Shown: positions 16,222 through 26,098, counted from the first letter of the stretch. The stretch is 64,000 nucleotides of DNA from Bacteroidaceae bacterium (GCA_017651315.1 JAGCDE010000034.1:1-64000), one strand, 5' to 3'. Notes: generated from the letters alone by a model not told the origin. Numbers and translations: made by a program.

Positions 16222-19200
16222 TCAATTGAGTCTTAAATCATTGTCACATAGTTTCTCGCCTGCCTTATTGAAATCAAGATAATCCTTATTATTCTCGCTT
16301 TTTACTAATGGAAGTACAAGATTATCAATAGTCTCTCCCATCTTAAGCATTAATGCTTTTTTCTTTTCAATATGCTTATAGTTTACATCCAGTTCTTCCT
16401 GTAGAACCTTCTTTAGAATAGCGGCATCCGCAACCTTTGTTGGTTCACAGAGTTTATTCACGGTATCGAGAATATTGTCTCCCACTTTAATCCAGCGGCT
16501 TACTTTTCCCATCTTATTCTTTTCACCTGCGAATGCATTGATAACCTCGCCAGTTTCTGCATCCTCGCGTCTCACTATGATTCCGTCTAATGAATATGCG
16601 AGCAAAACGATAGGTATCAAATTCTTGCGGTTATCCTCTTTGTTCATGCCATAGAGGTATGGCAACGGATTACGGAAACTTTCAGTATGAACCACCATCT
16701 TATTAACCTCGTTACGCGTCAGAACATTATACTTGTCCCTAAGCAACATAACATTGTCCACATACCTCAAAGGGAAGCCACTGTGAGCCGTTACTACCAC
16801 AATCTGATTAGCCCGGAAGTTCTCTGATGAATCTTCGTCCTTGTCAAATGGAATGGTGCCACTGTTGCCAAACGCCCTTATAAAATCATTCCGGAATTGG
16901 TCATCATCCTTATATTGGGGGAGTGAAAGCTGGATAATTTTTTGATGATTTGCCGCTGTTTCAGGACTACCCTGCCCCTCTTCTGAATTATTAAATGTAA
17001 GGTAGCTTTGAGCTGCATCATATATACTCTTGACAAACTTCCTCATCTTTTCTGGAGTACTGCATTCCGTATTATGCAGCTTGTCAAGAATATTGACATT
17101 AACAAGACGCTGATTCGGATTCTTCTTAGAGTAATCATCCATGTCCTTACGTGCATTCTCTACACACGCTTTCAAGGTTATATTCAGCAGCCGACCTGCA
17201 TTTATTTTCTTGCTCAGCAACGAGAATGTAACCTCTGAAGCACCAACGGCATCTATAATCCGTTGACGCAATCCTGTTGCATAAACCTTCTGATTCTTCT
17301 CATTCTTCAAAAAACCAGTAACTGTTGTCCTGACCATCTTTGGATCATATTCCTTAATAACCTCACCCTGCATATTAACAATCTCAGAATCGCTAAGCTT
17401 GCATTTTTCTTCTGCCTGTCTTTTCATGGCCACTGCGTATTCCGATAGCACCTTCATAAAGGGTTCCACACTATTTAGGTTGAGTAAAGAAAGCTGGTTC
17501 TTCACTTCTTCTAAAAGTTTTTCGGCAAAATTATATCCTTCAATCTGTGTCATTAAAGTCAGTTGCTCGCGTTTGGCATCCACAAACCTTCCAAATGTCT
17601 TTGCTGAAGCATTCGTAATAGCATCTGCGATCCAACCAATAGTATTCCATGTATGTCTTATCTCCTTTATTGATTGCGCAAGTTCTTCATTAAGAAATGC
17701 TTCACGCTTTCCTTTTTTTGAATTGAAATCTTTAATCCGTTCCTCACAACTTGTTATAAGGACAGATAAATACTTCTTGACTTCAATTATAGACATTACA
17801 CCGTTCTTCCATTTGACAAAAAGATTGTTCTCAATTTTTCTACATATTTCCTCGGCAAAGCCAGCTATTTCATTGGAATAATCCTGATAGAACTTCCTTA
17901 CTCCAGATCCTCTATACATGGTAGAATAGAACCTGTCACATAATCCATTAAATTCTTCAAGCCATTCCTTTTTCTCATAATCATTCTGGGCATCCTGTTT
18001 GTAACGGTCAGTATATATTTCCCAACCTTCGATAATTGGTTTCCAACTCACATGCTTCTCAATAGAAGGAAGTGGCTTGTCAAGCATCAGATAGCTGTCA
18101 GCCAACAGATTATTCTCCAACTCATCGGGTTTGACAACGTCCTGTTTGTAGGATTTGCCTACCATATCCTCCGTACATTCATCAAGAAAACCACGCGCAT
18201 CGTCCCAAAGCCCATATAACATCTGCAACGAAGCCTGACGGGCATAGTTGTAAGCCCCGAATTCTTCAACCTCAGTCTCCGGATATTCTATTCGTTTAAC
18301 GCCAAAGGTCATGAATCTTCGACTGTGAACAGACTCGCCCAACTCATTCTGTTCAGGCAGCAATCCATTGTTCTCGGCCGTCTCCAACCTTGCCATTTTA
18401 CCTTTTCCTATAGATGATGCTATTATCTTTTGGAACAAGAAATCACCTACTATGTCCGGAAGAACCTTATGAAGATGAACCTCCTTACCTGCTTCATTCA
18501 CATTAGTGAACAAGTAAGCCATATCAAAAGCATCCTGATTACTCAGTAGTCTCCTTACGCTTCCATCTTCATCTGTATTCCCTTTTACATCAGTCGGATA
18601 ATAGCGTCCTACAGACATTGCATTCAACTCCAGCAAAGCAGCATAACCGTTTGGCTGATAATATCTGTTACTGTCTTCACCACCCGGAATCTGTATGATT
18701 TTTTCAGGTACATACAAGTATAATTGTATCTTATATATATCCCTATCCCCTCCTGTGCGCTGAAATTCATTCCTAAGTTGTGTGATTGCATCAATTATAG
18801 AACCAGAACCTGTTCCACCTCCTAGTCCTGAACAGATATGAAATGTAACATCATTGACATCTTCAATCTCTTTTAATGCCCTCACTCTTGAATGAACCTG
18901 TCCAACGAAAGTGTTCTGTGGAAGGCCTCGCATATTGTTGGCTATCAGCATTCGACCAAAACGACGACGTTGGCCACCAATACCAGCACCAATAATAGCA
19001 CCTATTCCCTCCTTTAACATTGTTTCATCCTTTTCATTAATGAAAGAATGAATTCCCGGATACATCTCCAAGTGTGACAAAACCTCAGATGGAATTCCAT
19101 TTATGGAAAGGCGCTGAGCCGGATCAAGTTGAACCGATGCACCCAGAGTCTGCCAATCCTCTTCATTATTCAAATCTGCAAGACTGGAATCCACATATAG

Positions 19201-19323
19201 ATACTCAATATGTGCACTCCCATTTGGCGTGTTTGAACGAAACTCTTCATAAATACGCTTCCGTAAGGCTCTAATGATGGAACCTCCTGTTCCACCTAAT
19301 CCGATAATCAAATGATTAGCCAT
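16222..19323 (-). CDS. Large tubulin/FtsZ-like GTPase (Tubulin_2 / FtsZl-type)
   Basis: 1033 residues. The N-terminal third has the tubulin-superfamily GTPase motifs: T1 loop IGLGGTGGS (residues 7-15), a Gly-rich T3-like segment GAIIGAGIGG (108-117), the tubulin signature GGGTGSG in T4 (168-174) and an H7-like NGYAALLELNAM. True FtsZ is about 320-450 residues and lacks the long C-terminal part seen here, which is mostly helical with coiled-coil-like stretches to residue 1033. It resembles the FtsZ-like families described by Makarova and Koonin as putative membrane-remodelling GTPases. No signal peptide: cytoplasmic. It starts 26 bases after the small membrane-protein gene and ends six before the zinc-ribbon gene. 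Polymerisation is inferred, not shown. Confidence 0.85.
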   Translation of the reverse strand: MANHLIIGLGGTGGSIIRALRKRIYEEFRSNTPNGSAHIEYLYVDSSLADLNNEEDWQTLGASVQLDPAQRLSINGIPSEVLSHLEMYPGIHSFINEKDETMLKEGIGAIIGAGIGGQRRRFGRMLIANNMRGLPQNTFVGQVHSRVRALKEIEDVNDVTFHICSGLGGGTGSGSIIDAITQLRNEFQRTGGDRDIYKIQLYLYVPEKIIQIPGGEDSNRYYQPNGYAALLELNAMSVGRYYPTDVKGNTDEDGSVRRLLSNQDAFDMAYLFTNVNEAGKEVHLHKVLPDIVGDFLFQKIIASSIGKGKMARLETAENNGLLPEQNELGESVHSRRFMTFGVKRIEYPETEVEEFGAYNYARQASLQMLYGLWDDARGFLDECTEDMVGKSYKQDVVKPDELENNLLADSYLMLDKPLPSIEKHVSWKPIIEGWEIYTDRYKQDAQNDYEKKEWLEEFNGLCDRFYSTMYRGSGVRKFYQDYSNEIAGFAEEICRKIENNLFVKWKNGVMSIIEVKKYLSVLITSCEERIKDFNSKKGKREAFLNEELAQSIKEIRHTWNTIGWIADAITNASAKTFGRFVDAKREQLTLMTQIEGYNFAEKLLEEVKNQLSLLNLNSVEPFMKVLSEYAVAMKRQAEEKCKLSDSEIVNMQGEVIKEYDPKMVRTTVTGFLKNEKNQKVYATGLRQRIIDAVGASEVTFSLLSKKINAGRLLNITLKACVENARKDMDDYSKKNPNQRLVNVNILDKLHNTECSTPEKMRKFVKSIYDAAQSYLTFNNSEEGQGSPETAANHQKIIQLSLPQYKDDDQFRNDFIRAFGNSGTIPFDKDEDSSENFRANQIVVVTAHSGFPLRYVDNVMLLRDKYNVLTRNEVNKMVVHTESFRNPLPYLYGMNKEDNRKNLIPIVLLAYSLDGIIVRREDAETGEVINAFAGEKNKMGKVSRWIKVGDNILDTVNKLCEPTKVADAAILKKVLQEELDVNYKHIEKKKALMLKMGETIDNLVLPLVKSENNKDYLDFNKAGEKLCDNDLRLN

Positions 19324-19349
19324 AATACTTATTTTTATTATTGTATTTA

Positions 19350-19919
19350 TTATTCAAATGAATCATATCTTGAAATATACGAACTATGTCTATATTCATT
19401 TCGCGTTCTTTTACGTTCAGCAGTGCGTACAATCAAGAACGAGCAACCAGTAATTAGCAGGACTGTCCATATCACCCTAAACAGCATAAAACTGTTTAGT
19501 TGCTTGCTTGCCATCCCTGTCAATTGGTCAAACACAGTACCTGTAAGTGCCTCTTCAACATGGTGCGTACCAGTAAAAGATTCAATTGCCGTTATAAGTT
19601 CCGAATAGCCATCAAACTGTGATAAGTTATTCTTGATATACTCCAAACTGTACTGCCGGGCCGTTGCGGTTAATTCACGAACCACTTTTCTGGTCTTTAC
19701 AGCACCGGAAAGGTTCTTGAACTGGAAACTAAGCATAACAGCCAGAAAAACGGCGGCAATATATCCAAGTGGATGTATCTTACGCTTTACAGATGGCGCA
19801 CCAACGGCCATAAGGATTAAGGCTGCTATAATGACAGCCAGAGCTATACCTGTCCACCAGCTGCCTTGAGTCCTGATATACATCCTGAACAATGCGTTTG
19901 TTACCCACAACCAGTTCAT
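19350..19919 (-). CDS. Small inner-membrane protein (about three TM helices)
   Basis: 189 residues. Predicted TM helices: about 22-41 (WTGIALAVIIAALILMAVGA), 49-67 (PLGYIAAVFLAVMLSF) and 147-165 (FRVIWTVLLITGCSFLIV). Between TM2 and TM3 lies a loop of about 80 residues, mostly helical (ELTATARQYSLEYIKNNLSQFD). The C-terminal tail is basic then Ser/Tyr-rich. No family recognised. It sits between the giant repeat lipoprotein (15-base gap) and the tubulin-like GTPase (26-base gap), so it may couple the GTPase to the envelope. Confidence 0.65.
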   Translation of the reverse strand: MNWLWVTNALFRMYIRTQGSWWTGIALAVIIAALILMAVGAPSVKRKIHPLGYIAAVFLAVMLSFQFKNLSGAVKTRKVVRELTATARQYSLEYIKNNLSQFDGYSELITAIESFTGTHHVEEALTGTVFDQLTGMASKQLNSFMLFRVIWTVLLITGCSFLIVRTAERKRTRNEYRHSSYISRYDSFE

Positions 19920-19934
19920 TTCAATCTCTCTTAT

Positions 19935-22900
19935 TTAGAACGTAAACTCAAATTCATCATCAGAGTATCCCGTCCCTTTCTCATTAGTGGCGTATGCGCG
20001 CACATAATACTTAGTTCCTTTTTCCAATCCTGTGATATCAGTGTAATAACCCACTGTTGATTTTGTAGAACCCAAGCTTACTTTGCTTCCTGTTTCAAGA
20101 GTGGGATTTGGATGTGTATCCCAAACAAATCCATAATCTTTAACAATAGTTGCCCTACCGAAAGATTTTATAGTACCATAACAGCGGGCGCTATTTGAAG
20201 TTATTAATACATTAGTGATGTCAACTGTTGGTGGAACAATTTTTTGGGTAGTAAATTCATAATCAGCACTATAGCCAGTGCCTTTGTTGTTAGTGGCGTA
20301 TGCGCGGACGTAATAGGTCGTGCCATCAGTAAGTGAGGAGACATTAAGAGCAAACTTGCCTGCACTGCTACCGTCATAATAGTAATAGATATTATCTATT
20401 TTGGTTGCCTTACCATAACTGTAGCTCTTTGTGCTGTCACTCAAAGTAGGTTCCGGTGTAGTACTCCAAACAAAGCCATAATCAGTAATTCCATCAGAAT
20501 TGCCAAAGGAATTGATACGACCTATATATGTGGATGTGGTAGTAGATATATTCGTGACATCATAAACCTCTAGTTTTGGAACCACAATCTCTACTGTCTT
20601 GAATTCAAAATCCTCACTATACCCGGTTCCCTTTTCATTTGTGGCGTATGCACGGACAAAATAGGTAGTTCCATCCTGTAACCCTGTTACATTATTCCTG
20701 TACTTTCCTGCGCTTGAACCATCATAGTAGTAATATATGTTATCTATTTTGGTTACGGACCCATTGCCTACACTCGTTCCTGTTTCAAGTGTGGGATTAG
20801 GCGAAGTGCTCCATACAAATCCATAGTCTGAAATGTTAGCCGCATTTCCGAACGACTTAACCAGCCCTATGAAACTTGATTTGGTTGTTCCTGTCTCAGT
20901 AACATCGTAAACTTCAACCTTAGGTACTACAATAGCTGTTGTCTTGAATTCGAAATCCTCACTGTAAGAAGTTCCTTTCTCATTAGTGGCGTAAGCACGG
21001 ACATAATATGTCGTACCATCTGTTAGTCCTGTTACATCATATCTGTATTTGCCTGCACTAGCACCATCATAGTAATAGTAGATGTTATCAAGTTTGGTCG
21101 CCATACCCATACTGTACATCTTACCTTCTTCTAGAGTCGGATTGGGGCTGGTGCTCATCACAAAGCCATAGTCTGAGATGTTCTTGCCTGTACCAAAAGT
21201 TTTTACACGTCCTATCAAGCCTGCTGATGTAGTCTTTATATCAGCTACGTTATAGACCTCAACTGTGGGCAAAAGAATTTCGGTAGTAGTGAACTTGACC
21301 TCATTGCCATATGCAGTTCCCTTTTCATTTGTGGCATATGCACGGACATAATATGTTGTTCCATGAGTCAAGTCTGACAAAACTTCCGAATATTCATCCC
21401 GGTAATTCAGCGATGAACTCTTTATTGTTGTTCCAGTTTCAATGGTTGGATGCGGGGTCGTACCATAAATAAAACCGTACTCAATAATCTTTGAAACGTT
21501 CCCGTATGACTTTATTCCACCATGGAGCTTAGCTGATGTAGTTTTGATTTCATCCACATTGGTTACTTCTACAGTAGGGATAACTATCTCTGTCGTAGTA
21601 AACTCATAATCCTTGCTGTAGCCTGTTCCCTTCTCATTTGTGGCGTATGCACGGACGTAATATTTTGTTCCATCTGTCAAGTCTGATAATAATTCCGCAT
21701 ATTCATCCCTATAGTTCAGCGATGAACTCTTTATTGTTTCTCCGGTTTCAAGGGTTGGGTGCGGGGTTGTTCCATATACAAAACCGTACTCACTAATCTT
21801 TGAAGCGTTGCCGTATGACTTTAGTACACCATGAAGCTTGGCTGATGTGGTCTTAATTTCATCCACATTGGAAACTTCCAGGGTTGGGGGTACTATCTCT
21901 ATAGTAGTGAATTCGTAATCTTTGCTGTAGCCTGTTCCTTTCTCATTTGTAGCGTATGCACGGACATAATATGTTGTGCCATCAGTAAGCGAGGAAACAT
22001 CAAGTGCGTATTTGCCCGTACTACTTCCATCATAAAAATAGTAGATGTTGTCAAGTTTTGTTGCCCTACCATAGCTATAGCTCTTTGTGCTGTCACTCAA
22101 AGTCGGTTCAGGTGTTGTGCTCCAAACAAATCCATAATCTGAAATCCCATCAGCATTGCCAAAGGAATTGATACGACCTATAAAGCGGGATGTGGTCGTT
22201 GAAATATCTGTAACATCATAAACCTCTAGTTTTGGAACCACAATCTCTACTGTCTTGAATTCAAAATCCTCACTATACCCGGTTCCCTTTTCATTTGTGG
22301 CGTATGCACGGACATAATAGGTAGTTCCATCCTGTAACCCTGTTACATTATTCCTGTACTTTCTGGAACCATCATTGTCATACGAATACCAAATATTGTT
22401 GATATTTGTTTCAGATCCATTACTGACTTTAGCGCCAGTCTCTAGAGTCGGTTCAGGTTCTGTACTCCAAACAAAACCATAATCCGAGATCTTTGATGCA
22501 TTACCAAAAGAGTTTACGCGCCCTATAAAGCTGGAGGTTGTAGTACCTATTGACGTAACAGTGTAGACCTCAACATCCGGAACTACTATTGCAGTGGTGG
22601 TAAACTCGTAATCCTCGCTATAGCCTGTACCTTTCTCATTGGTAGCGTATGCGCGGACATAGTATTTGGTTCCCTCCGTAAGATTGCTTATTTTACTGTT
22701 ATAAGTACCTGTCGAAGTTCTTTCTCCTTTACTGACTTTAGTCCCTGTTTCTGTTGTCGGATTAGGTGTCTGACTATAAACAAAGCCATAATCAGTTATT
22801 TTTGTTGCATTTCCGGCAGACTTTATATTGCCATTGAAAGTGGCGCTTGTCAATGTAACATCACTGACCGATGTAAGTTCTACCGTCGGAACAAAAATAG

Positions 22901-25016
22901 CTTTTGTAGTAAACTTTGCTTCTGTACTATAACCGGTACCTTTTGCATTTGTAGCGTATGCACGCACATAATAGGTGGTGCCTTCCATAAGATTCCCTAC
23001 CTGCCTTCCTGTAAATGATACTGCGCTTTTTGCTTCACCATAACTTTCTTTGATGCCCGATTCAACCGTCGGTGAAGGTATGGTATCCAGAACAAATCCG
23101 CAATCTGTAATAATTGGAGCATTGCCAAGCGAGCTGATCTGTCCGCTAAGATAAACTGATGTATATGATACGTTATAGACTTGAGACAGTTTAACAACCG
23201 GGATAAACATTTCCGTAGTTGTAAACTCTACAATATCTCCAAATGCGGTCCCCTTTTCATTAATAGCGTATGCACGCACATAGTATTTAGTTCCATCTAA
23301 AAGTTCAGTGGTTTTCTTGCTATAATTACCCTTATTACTAATACTACCCAGGCTCAATTTATCTCCATTTTCAAAAGTGGGCTCTGGAGCTGTTCCATAC
23401 ACGAATCCGTGATCGGATAAAGTATTAACCTTCTGACCCAAAGACTTTATATTACCATTAAATACAGCGGAATTGACGCTAATGTCTGTTGCAGGTTTTG
23501 TCTCGACATCAGCTAACGTTGGGCCATCGGTAATAAACTGAACATCATCACCGTATGTGGTACCTTTCTCATTTGTGGCGTATGAACGTACATAATATGT
23601 GGTACCTTTAGTCAGACTAGTCAATCTGGTTTCAAAAACCTTATTAATGGAAGCTGTATCTGAACTAAAACCTAAACAGCGGTCTAAGACAGGCTTCTCA
23701 GTAGTATCATATACAAATCCAACCGTAAGATTTGATGAACGTCCTGTTGAGTTGAGTCTGCCGGAAACCTTTGCCGTAGTCTCAGTTACGTCTGTCACCT
23801 CATGAGTGGAAACCTCCGGAACAGTGATGGGAACTGTAGTAAAAGACCTTTCATCGCCTTTGGATTCACCCTTGGAATTTATGGCGTATGCTATATAATA
23901 ATAGGTTGTTCCCTCTGACAGTGATGTCATTATACGGCTCATTAAACCATTTTCATTATTAGCTACAGGATATTTTTGAGTAGGGTTTGCAGCATTTCCA
24001 AAATAGAATCCGCATTCTGTAACCACAGCTCCCCCATCGGAAATAATTTCGCCGTTAATTACAGATTGGTAAAGCTCTACACCTGTGGCATCTCCCGTCT
24101 TTACTGTAGGAGCAAGTGCTGTCTGTGCATTAAAACCAACCACCTCACCACGAACTTCACCCTTGGCGTTGGTAGCGTATGCACAATAATAATACGTAGC
24201 ACCGTCTGTAAGGTCTGTTACTGTAATGCTGAAATTGTCTGATTCATACTCAACCTCATATTTCTGTTCAGGGTTTTCAGTAGCACCAAAATAGAATCCG
24301 CATTCTGTTATGTCCGAATTCCCCTTTGACGTTATATAACCGTTAAGAGTTGCCTGCGATGTGGTTATTTCCGTTGCATTCATGGTCTGGACCTGCGCTG
24401 GTATCAAGGCTATTGTCTCAAATGTCTTTATCTCACCCTTGCCCTCACCTATGGTGTTAACGGCATACGCCTGATAATAATAGAGAGTCCCGTCAAACAG
24501 GTCCTGCAGTGTGGCAGAGAACTCAGTATCTGTACCTCTACAAATATACTTTCGGTCCATGGATGCACTGGTTCCATAATAGAATCCACACTCCTTCAGA
24601 GTTGATTCTCCTTTCTGGGCAATCATGCCATGTATAGTGGCCTGAGTATATTGTATATCATCGGCTGTAACAGTGTTTACCACAGGAGCTGTAGCCGGTT
24701 CAAGCATTGCATCTGCCTTGACTGTCTTATCAGGTTCAACAGTTATCTGTCTGGAATAACTGTTATAACCGGCTTTGCTGAAACTGACCGTGTATTCACC
24801 CATTATGATATCGGTAAACTCAAACTCTCCGCTGGCTGATGTATAGACCTGTTTATTGCCGGGGATAATGGAAACTGCACAATGGTCTATGGCCAAGGAA
24901 GTCTGCTTGTCCTTTACTGTTCCTGAGATATTGCCGTTTACTTTAACTTGGGTCTCCTGACATGTAACAAAAAATGATACAGTCAATATAAGGAATGGAA
25001 AAAAAATACGTTTCAT
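19935..25016 (-). CDS. Giant predicted lipoprotein with 15 Ig/FN3-like repeats
   Basis: 1693 residues. The N-terminus is a signal peptide with a probable lipobox (SFFVTC; Cys19, followed by QE). Residues about 30-108 are a CarboxypepD_reg-like domain (GNISGTVKDKQTSLAID...GEFEFTDIIMGEYTVSFSKAGY). From about 112 to the end are 15 repeats of about 95-110 residues; each ends in a variant of (D/E)GTxYYVRAYATNEKGTxYS followed by xxEFTTxxI. The units look like Ig/fibronectin-type beta sandwiches with a G-F-V/Y-x-(S/G)T-x-x-P-T-L strand. It is expected to be an outer-membrane surface stalk or adhesin. The lipobox has Thr at -1, which is unusual, so lipidation is likely but not certain. It follows the DUF5683-like gene by five bases. 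Confidence 0.85.
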   Translation of the reverse strand: MKRIFFPFLILTVSFFVTCQETQVKVNGNISGTVKDKQTSLAIDHCAVSIIPGNKQVYTSASGEFEFTDIIMGEYTVSFSKAGYNSYSRQITVEPDKTVKADAMLEPATAPVVNTVTADDIQYTQATIHGMIAQKGESTLKECGFYYGTSASMDRKYICRGTDTEFSATLQDLFDGTLYYYQAYAVNTIGEGKGEIKTFETIALIPAQVQTMNATEITTSQATLNGYITSKGNSDITECGFYFGATENPEQKYEVEYESDNFSITVTDLTDGATYYYCAYATNAKGEVRGEVVGFNAQTALAPTVKTGDATGVELYQSVINGEIISDGGAVVTECGFYFGNAANPTQKYPVANNENGLMSRIMTSLSEGTTYYYIAYAINSKGESKGDERSFTTVPITVPEVSTHEVTDVTETTAKVSGRLNSTGRSSNLTVGFVYDTTEKPVLDRCLGFSSDTASINKVFETRLTSLTKGTTYYVRSYATNEKGTTYGDDVQFITDGPTLADVETKPATDISVNSAVFNGNIKSLGQKVNTLSDHGFVYGTAPEPTFENGDKLSLGSISNKGNYSKKTTELLDGTKYYVRAYAINEKGTAFGDIVEFTTTEMFIPVVKLSQVYNVSYTSVYLSGQISSLGNAPIITDCGFVLDTIPSPTVESGIKESYGEAKSAVSFTGRQVGNLMEGTTYYVRAYATNAKGTGYSTEAKFTTKAIFVPTVELTSVSDVTLTSATFNGNIKSAGNATKITDYGFVYSQTPNPTTETGTKVSKGERTSTGTYNSKISNLTEGTKYYVRAYATNEKGTGYSEDYEFTTTAIVVPDVEVYTVTSIGTTTSSFIGRVNSFGNASKISDYGFVWSTEPEPTLETGAKVSNGSETNINNIWYSYDNDGSRKYRNNVTGLQDGTTYYVRAYATNEKGTGYSEDFEFKTVEIVVPKLEVYDVTDISTTTSRFIGRINSFGNADGISDYGFVWSTTPEPTLSDSTKSYSYGRATKLDNIYYFYDGSSTGKYALDVSSLTDGTTYYVRAYATNEKGTGYSKDYEFTTIEIVPPTLEVSNVDEIKTTSAKLHGVLKSYGNASKISEYGFVYGTTPHPTLETGETIKSSSLNYRDEYAELLSDLTDGTKYYVRAYATNEKGTGYSKDYEFTTTEIVIPTVEVTNVDEIKTTSAKLHGGIKSYGNVSKIIEYGFIYGTTPHPTIETGTTIKSSSLNYRDEYSEVLSDLTHGTTYYVRAYATNEKGTAYGNEVKFTTTEILLPTVEVYNVADIKTTSAGLIGRVKTFGTGKNISDYGFVMSTSPNPTLEEGKMYSMGMATKLDNIYYYYDGASAGKYRYDVTGLTDGTTYYVRAYATNEKGTSYSEDFEFKTTAIVVPKVEVYDVTETGTTKSSFIGLVKSFGNAANISDYGFVWSTSPNPTLETGTSVGNGSVTKIDNIYYYYDGSSAGKYRNNVTGLQDGTTYFVRAYATNEKGTGYSEDFEFKTVEIVVPKLEVYDVTNISTTTSTYIGRINSFGNSDGITDYGFVWSTTPEPTLSDSTKSYSYGKATKIDNIYYYYDGSSAGKFALNVSSLTDGTTYYVRAYATNNKGTGYSADYEFTTQKIVPPTVDITNVLITSNSARCYGTIKSFGRATIVKDYGFVWDTHPNPTLETGSKVSLGSTKSTVGYYTDITGLEKGTKYYVRAYATNEKGTGYSDDEFEFTF
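20557..20707. repeat. Near-identical intragenic repeat, copy A
   Basis: This segment of about 150 bp equals 22213-22363 with one visible mismatch (acaaaat versus acataat). The two are exactly 1656 bp (552 codons) apart, in phase. Flanking repeat units are also more alike in this pairing (units 8/9 with 13/14) than to their direct neighbours, pointing to a block duplication or recent gene conversion. Confidence 0.85.
22213..22363. repeat. Near-identical intragenic repeat, copy B
   Basis: Second copy of the segment at 20557-20707; see that entry. Recombination between the two would delete or add 552 residues without changing the frame. Confidence 0.85.
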
Positions 25017-25021
25017 AATCT

Positions 25022-25780
25022 TTAGAAATTCAGGGCCAGACTGACGCCCATGTTGTTATTAAAATCAATATATGGTTGGAATGAAATGAAGTCTGCCCTC
25101 TTTTTCTTTCTTGCAGGAGCGGCTATCACATCAACAATATTATAGATGTATAACGCTGCCGCCACACCCATACAGATATTCCTTGTTGTTCCGTAGTCAT
25201 CGGCATGTTTCATGAAATCAATCCTGTCCTGTGCATTGGTGGCCATATTGGATTTGTTTACATAGTCACTCCTCATGTTGTCTAAAACAAGCATGCCTCC
25301 TAATGAGGCTGCTTCACCCAACATAAGCATAACTCCCTTTCCATAACTCCTCTTGAAAGCAGTCTGCCCCAATCCGGGAATTACTGCCGATGTTATGAAA
25401 GCAGCCCCCTTGTGGTATTTGTCTTCATCCTCAAGTATGAGTTCGTATGTGGCAAATTCTATCGCTTCAGGAAATTCAAAACGATTGGTCTTTGACTTAC
25501 GCTTGATTGTTATTCGCTTTGTTCCTTGAGGTATGTAAAGCCATATCTCACCACTTTTGGATTCTTTCTTTACAATACTGCCTTCAAACACATAATCATT
25601 TCCGGCATTGATAACCTTAATAAGGGCGCATGGTTCTCCGTTGATGTCTTCCTGAGGTCTCGTACGGGCCGACAAATCCATGCCAAGTTTATTGAATGAT
25701 GTTACCTGGATGGTATTCTGGGCACACAGCAATTGAACTGTGGTAAGGTAAGCCAGAATGCACATAAGTCTTATTTTCAT
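25022..25780 (-). CDS. DUF5683-like membrane-associated protein
   Basis: 252 residues with a signal peptide (LMCILAYLTTVQLLCAQ). The N-terminal half has a PEGA-like beta domain (ALIKVINAGNDYVFEGSIV, IWLYIPQGTKRITIK). The C-terminal half has small hydrophobic segments with the SAVIPGLGQ motif, GKGVMLMLGEAASLGGMLV and a hydrophobic AALYIYNIVDVIAA helix, as in DUF5683 proteins of Bacteroidetes. The likely location is the envelope. It is the first gene of the operon; the structured RNA ends about 38 bases upstream of its ATG, so its expression may depend on read-through. Confidence 0.7.
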   Translation of the reverse strand: MKIRLMCILAYLTTVQLLCAQNTIQVTSFNKLGMDLSARTRPQEDINGEPCALIKVINAGNDYVFEGSIVKKESKSGEIWLYIPQGTKRITIKRKSKTNRFEFPEAIEFATYELILEDEDKYHKGAAFITSAVIPGLGQTAFKRSYGKGVMLMLGEAASLGGMLVLDNMRSDYVNKSNMATNAQDRIDFMKHADDYGTTRNICMGVAAALYIYNIVDVIAAPARKKKRADFISFQPYIDFNNNMGVSLALNF

Positions 25781-25817
25781 AGTCTCTTTTAATTAATAAT
25801 GTCCTAAATCATGGCAT

Positions 25818-26092
25818 AAAAAAAGCGCGGGATTCTACCTTAAAGCTCGTCCCGCTAACTGGTGGCCTTCGCATTGCCTTCCCCGCTGAACGAGCAACAG
25901 TTGAAGCCCACGCATGTATGAATATAATGAAAAAAACATTACATATCATACAACGCAGACATCTTCTGTCGCTTAGTCCTTTGGCAGGGTAAATAGAAAT
26001 TTGCGAAGTTTCCAGTTAGCCAAAGACGAAACGCTTAGAAAACGTCTTCTCTTATGTCCGTCAGAATAAAATCTATATTGAAATTGCTCCTG
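25818..26092 (-). ncRNA. Structured RNA with its own promoter and terminator (or operon leader)
   Basis: A gene-free stretch on the leftward strand starts just after a good -7 box (26099-26106). It ends in an intrinsic terminator: GCGGGA (25827-25832) pairs with TCCCGC (25850-25855), followed by a U run (25818-25824). Inside, complementary segments suggest a defined fold: 25854-25862 with 26012-26020 (9 bp, long range), 26023-26028 with 26043-26048 (hairpin), and 25916-25951 (long hairpin with a 7-base loop). Pairing of the terminator 3' arm overlaps the long-range helix, so the two could exclude each other, as in an attenuator. It could be a free sRNA (a 6S-like RNA is one option) or a cis leader of the tubulin-like operon. 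Confidence 0.6.
25827..25855 (-). terminator. Intrinsic terminator of the structured RNA
   Basis: A 6-bp G+C-rich stem with a 17-base loop, then U7 on the leftward strand (25818-25824). It lies 38-75 bases before the first gene of the tubulin-like operon. Confidence 0.7.
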
Positions 26093-26098
26093 ACATTG

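Noticed and set aside
16222..19323. The GTPase as the cell-division FtsZ
   Set aside because: The length (1033 residues), the long helical C-terminus and the absence of ftsA/ftsQ or mur neighbours do not fit FtsZ.
19935..24683. Regular repeats in the giant gene as a possible CRISPR array
   Set aside because: The periodicity is about 300 bp, in frame, with coding conservation; there are no 20-40 bp direct repeats with unique spacers and no cas genes.
25818..26092. Structured RNA as tmRNA or RNase P RNA
   Set aside because: No tRNA-like acceptor end with CCA, no tag reading frame, and no conserved RNase P core sequences were seen.
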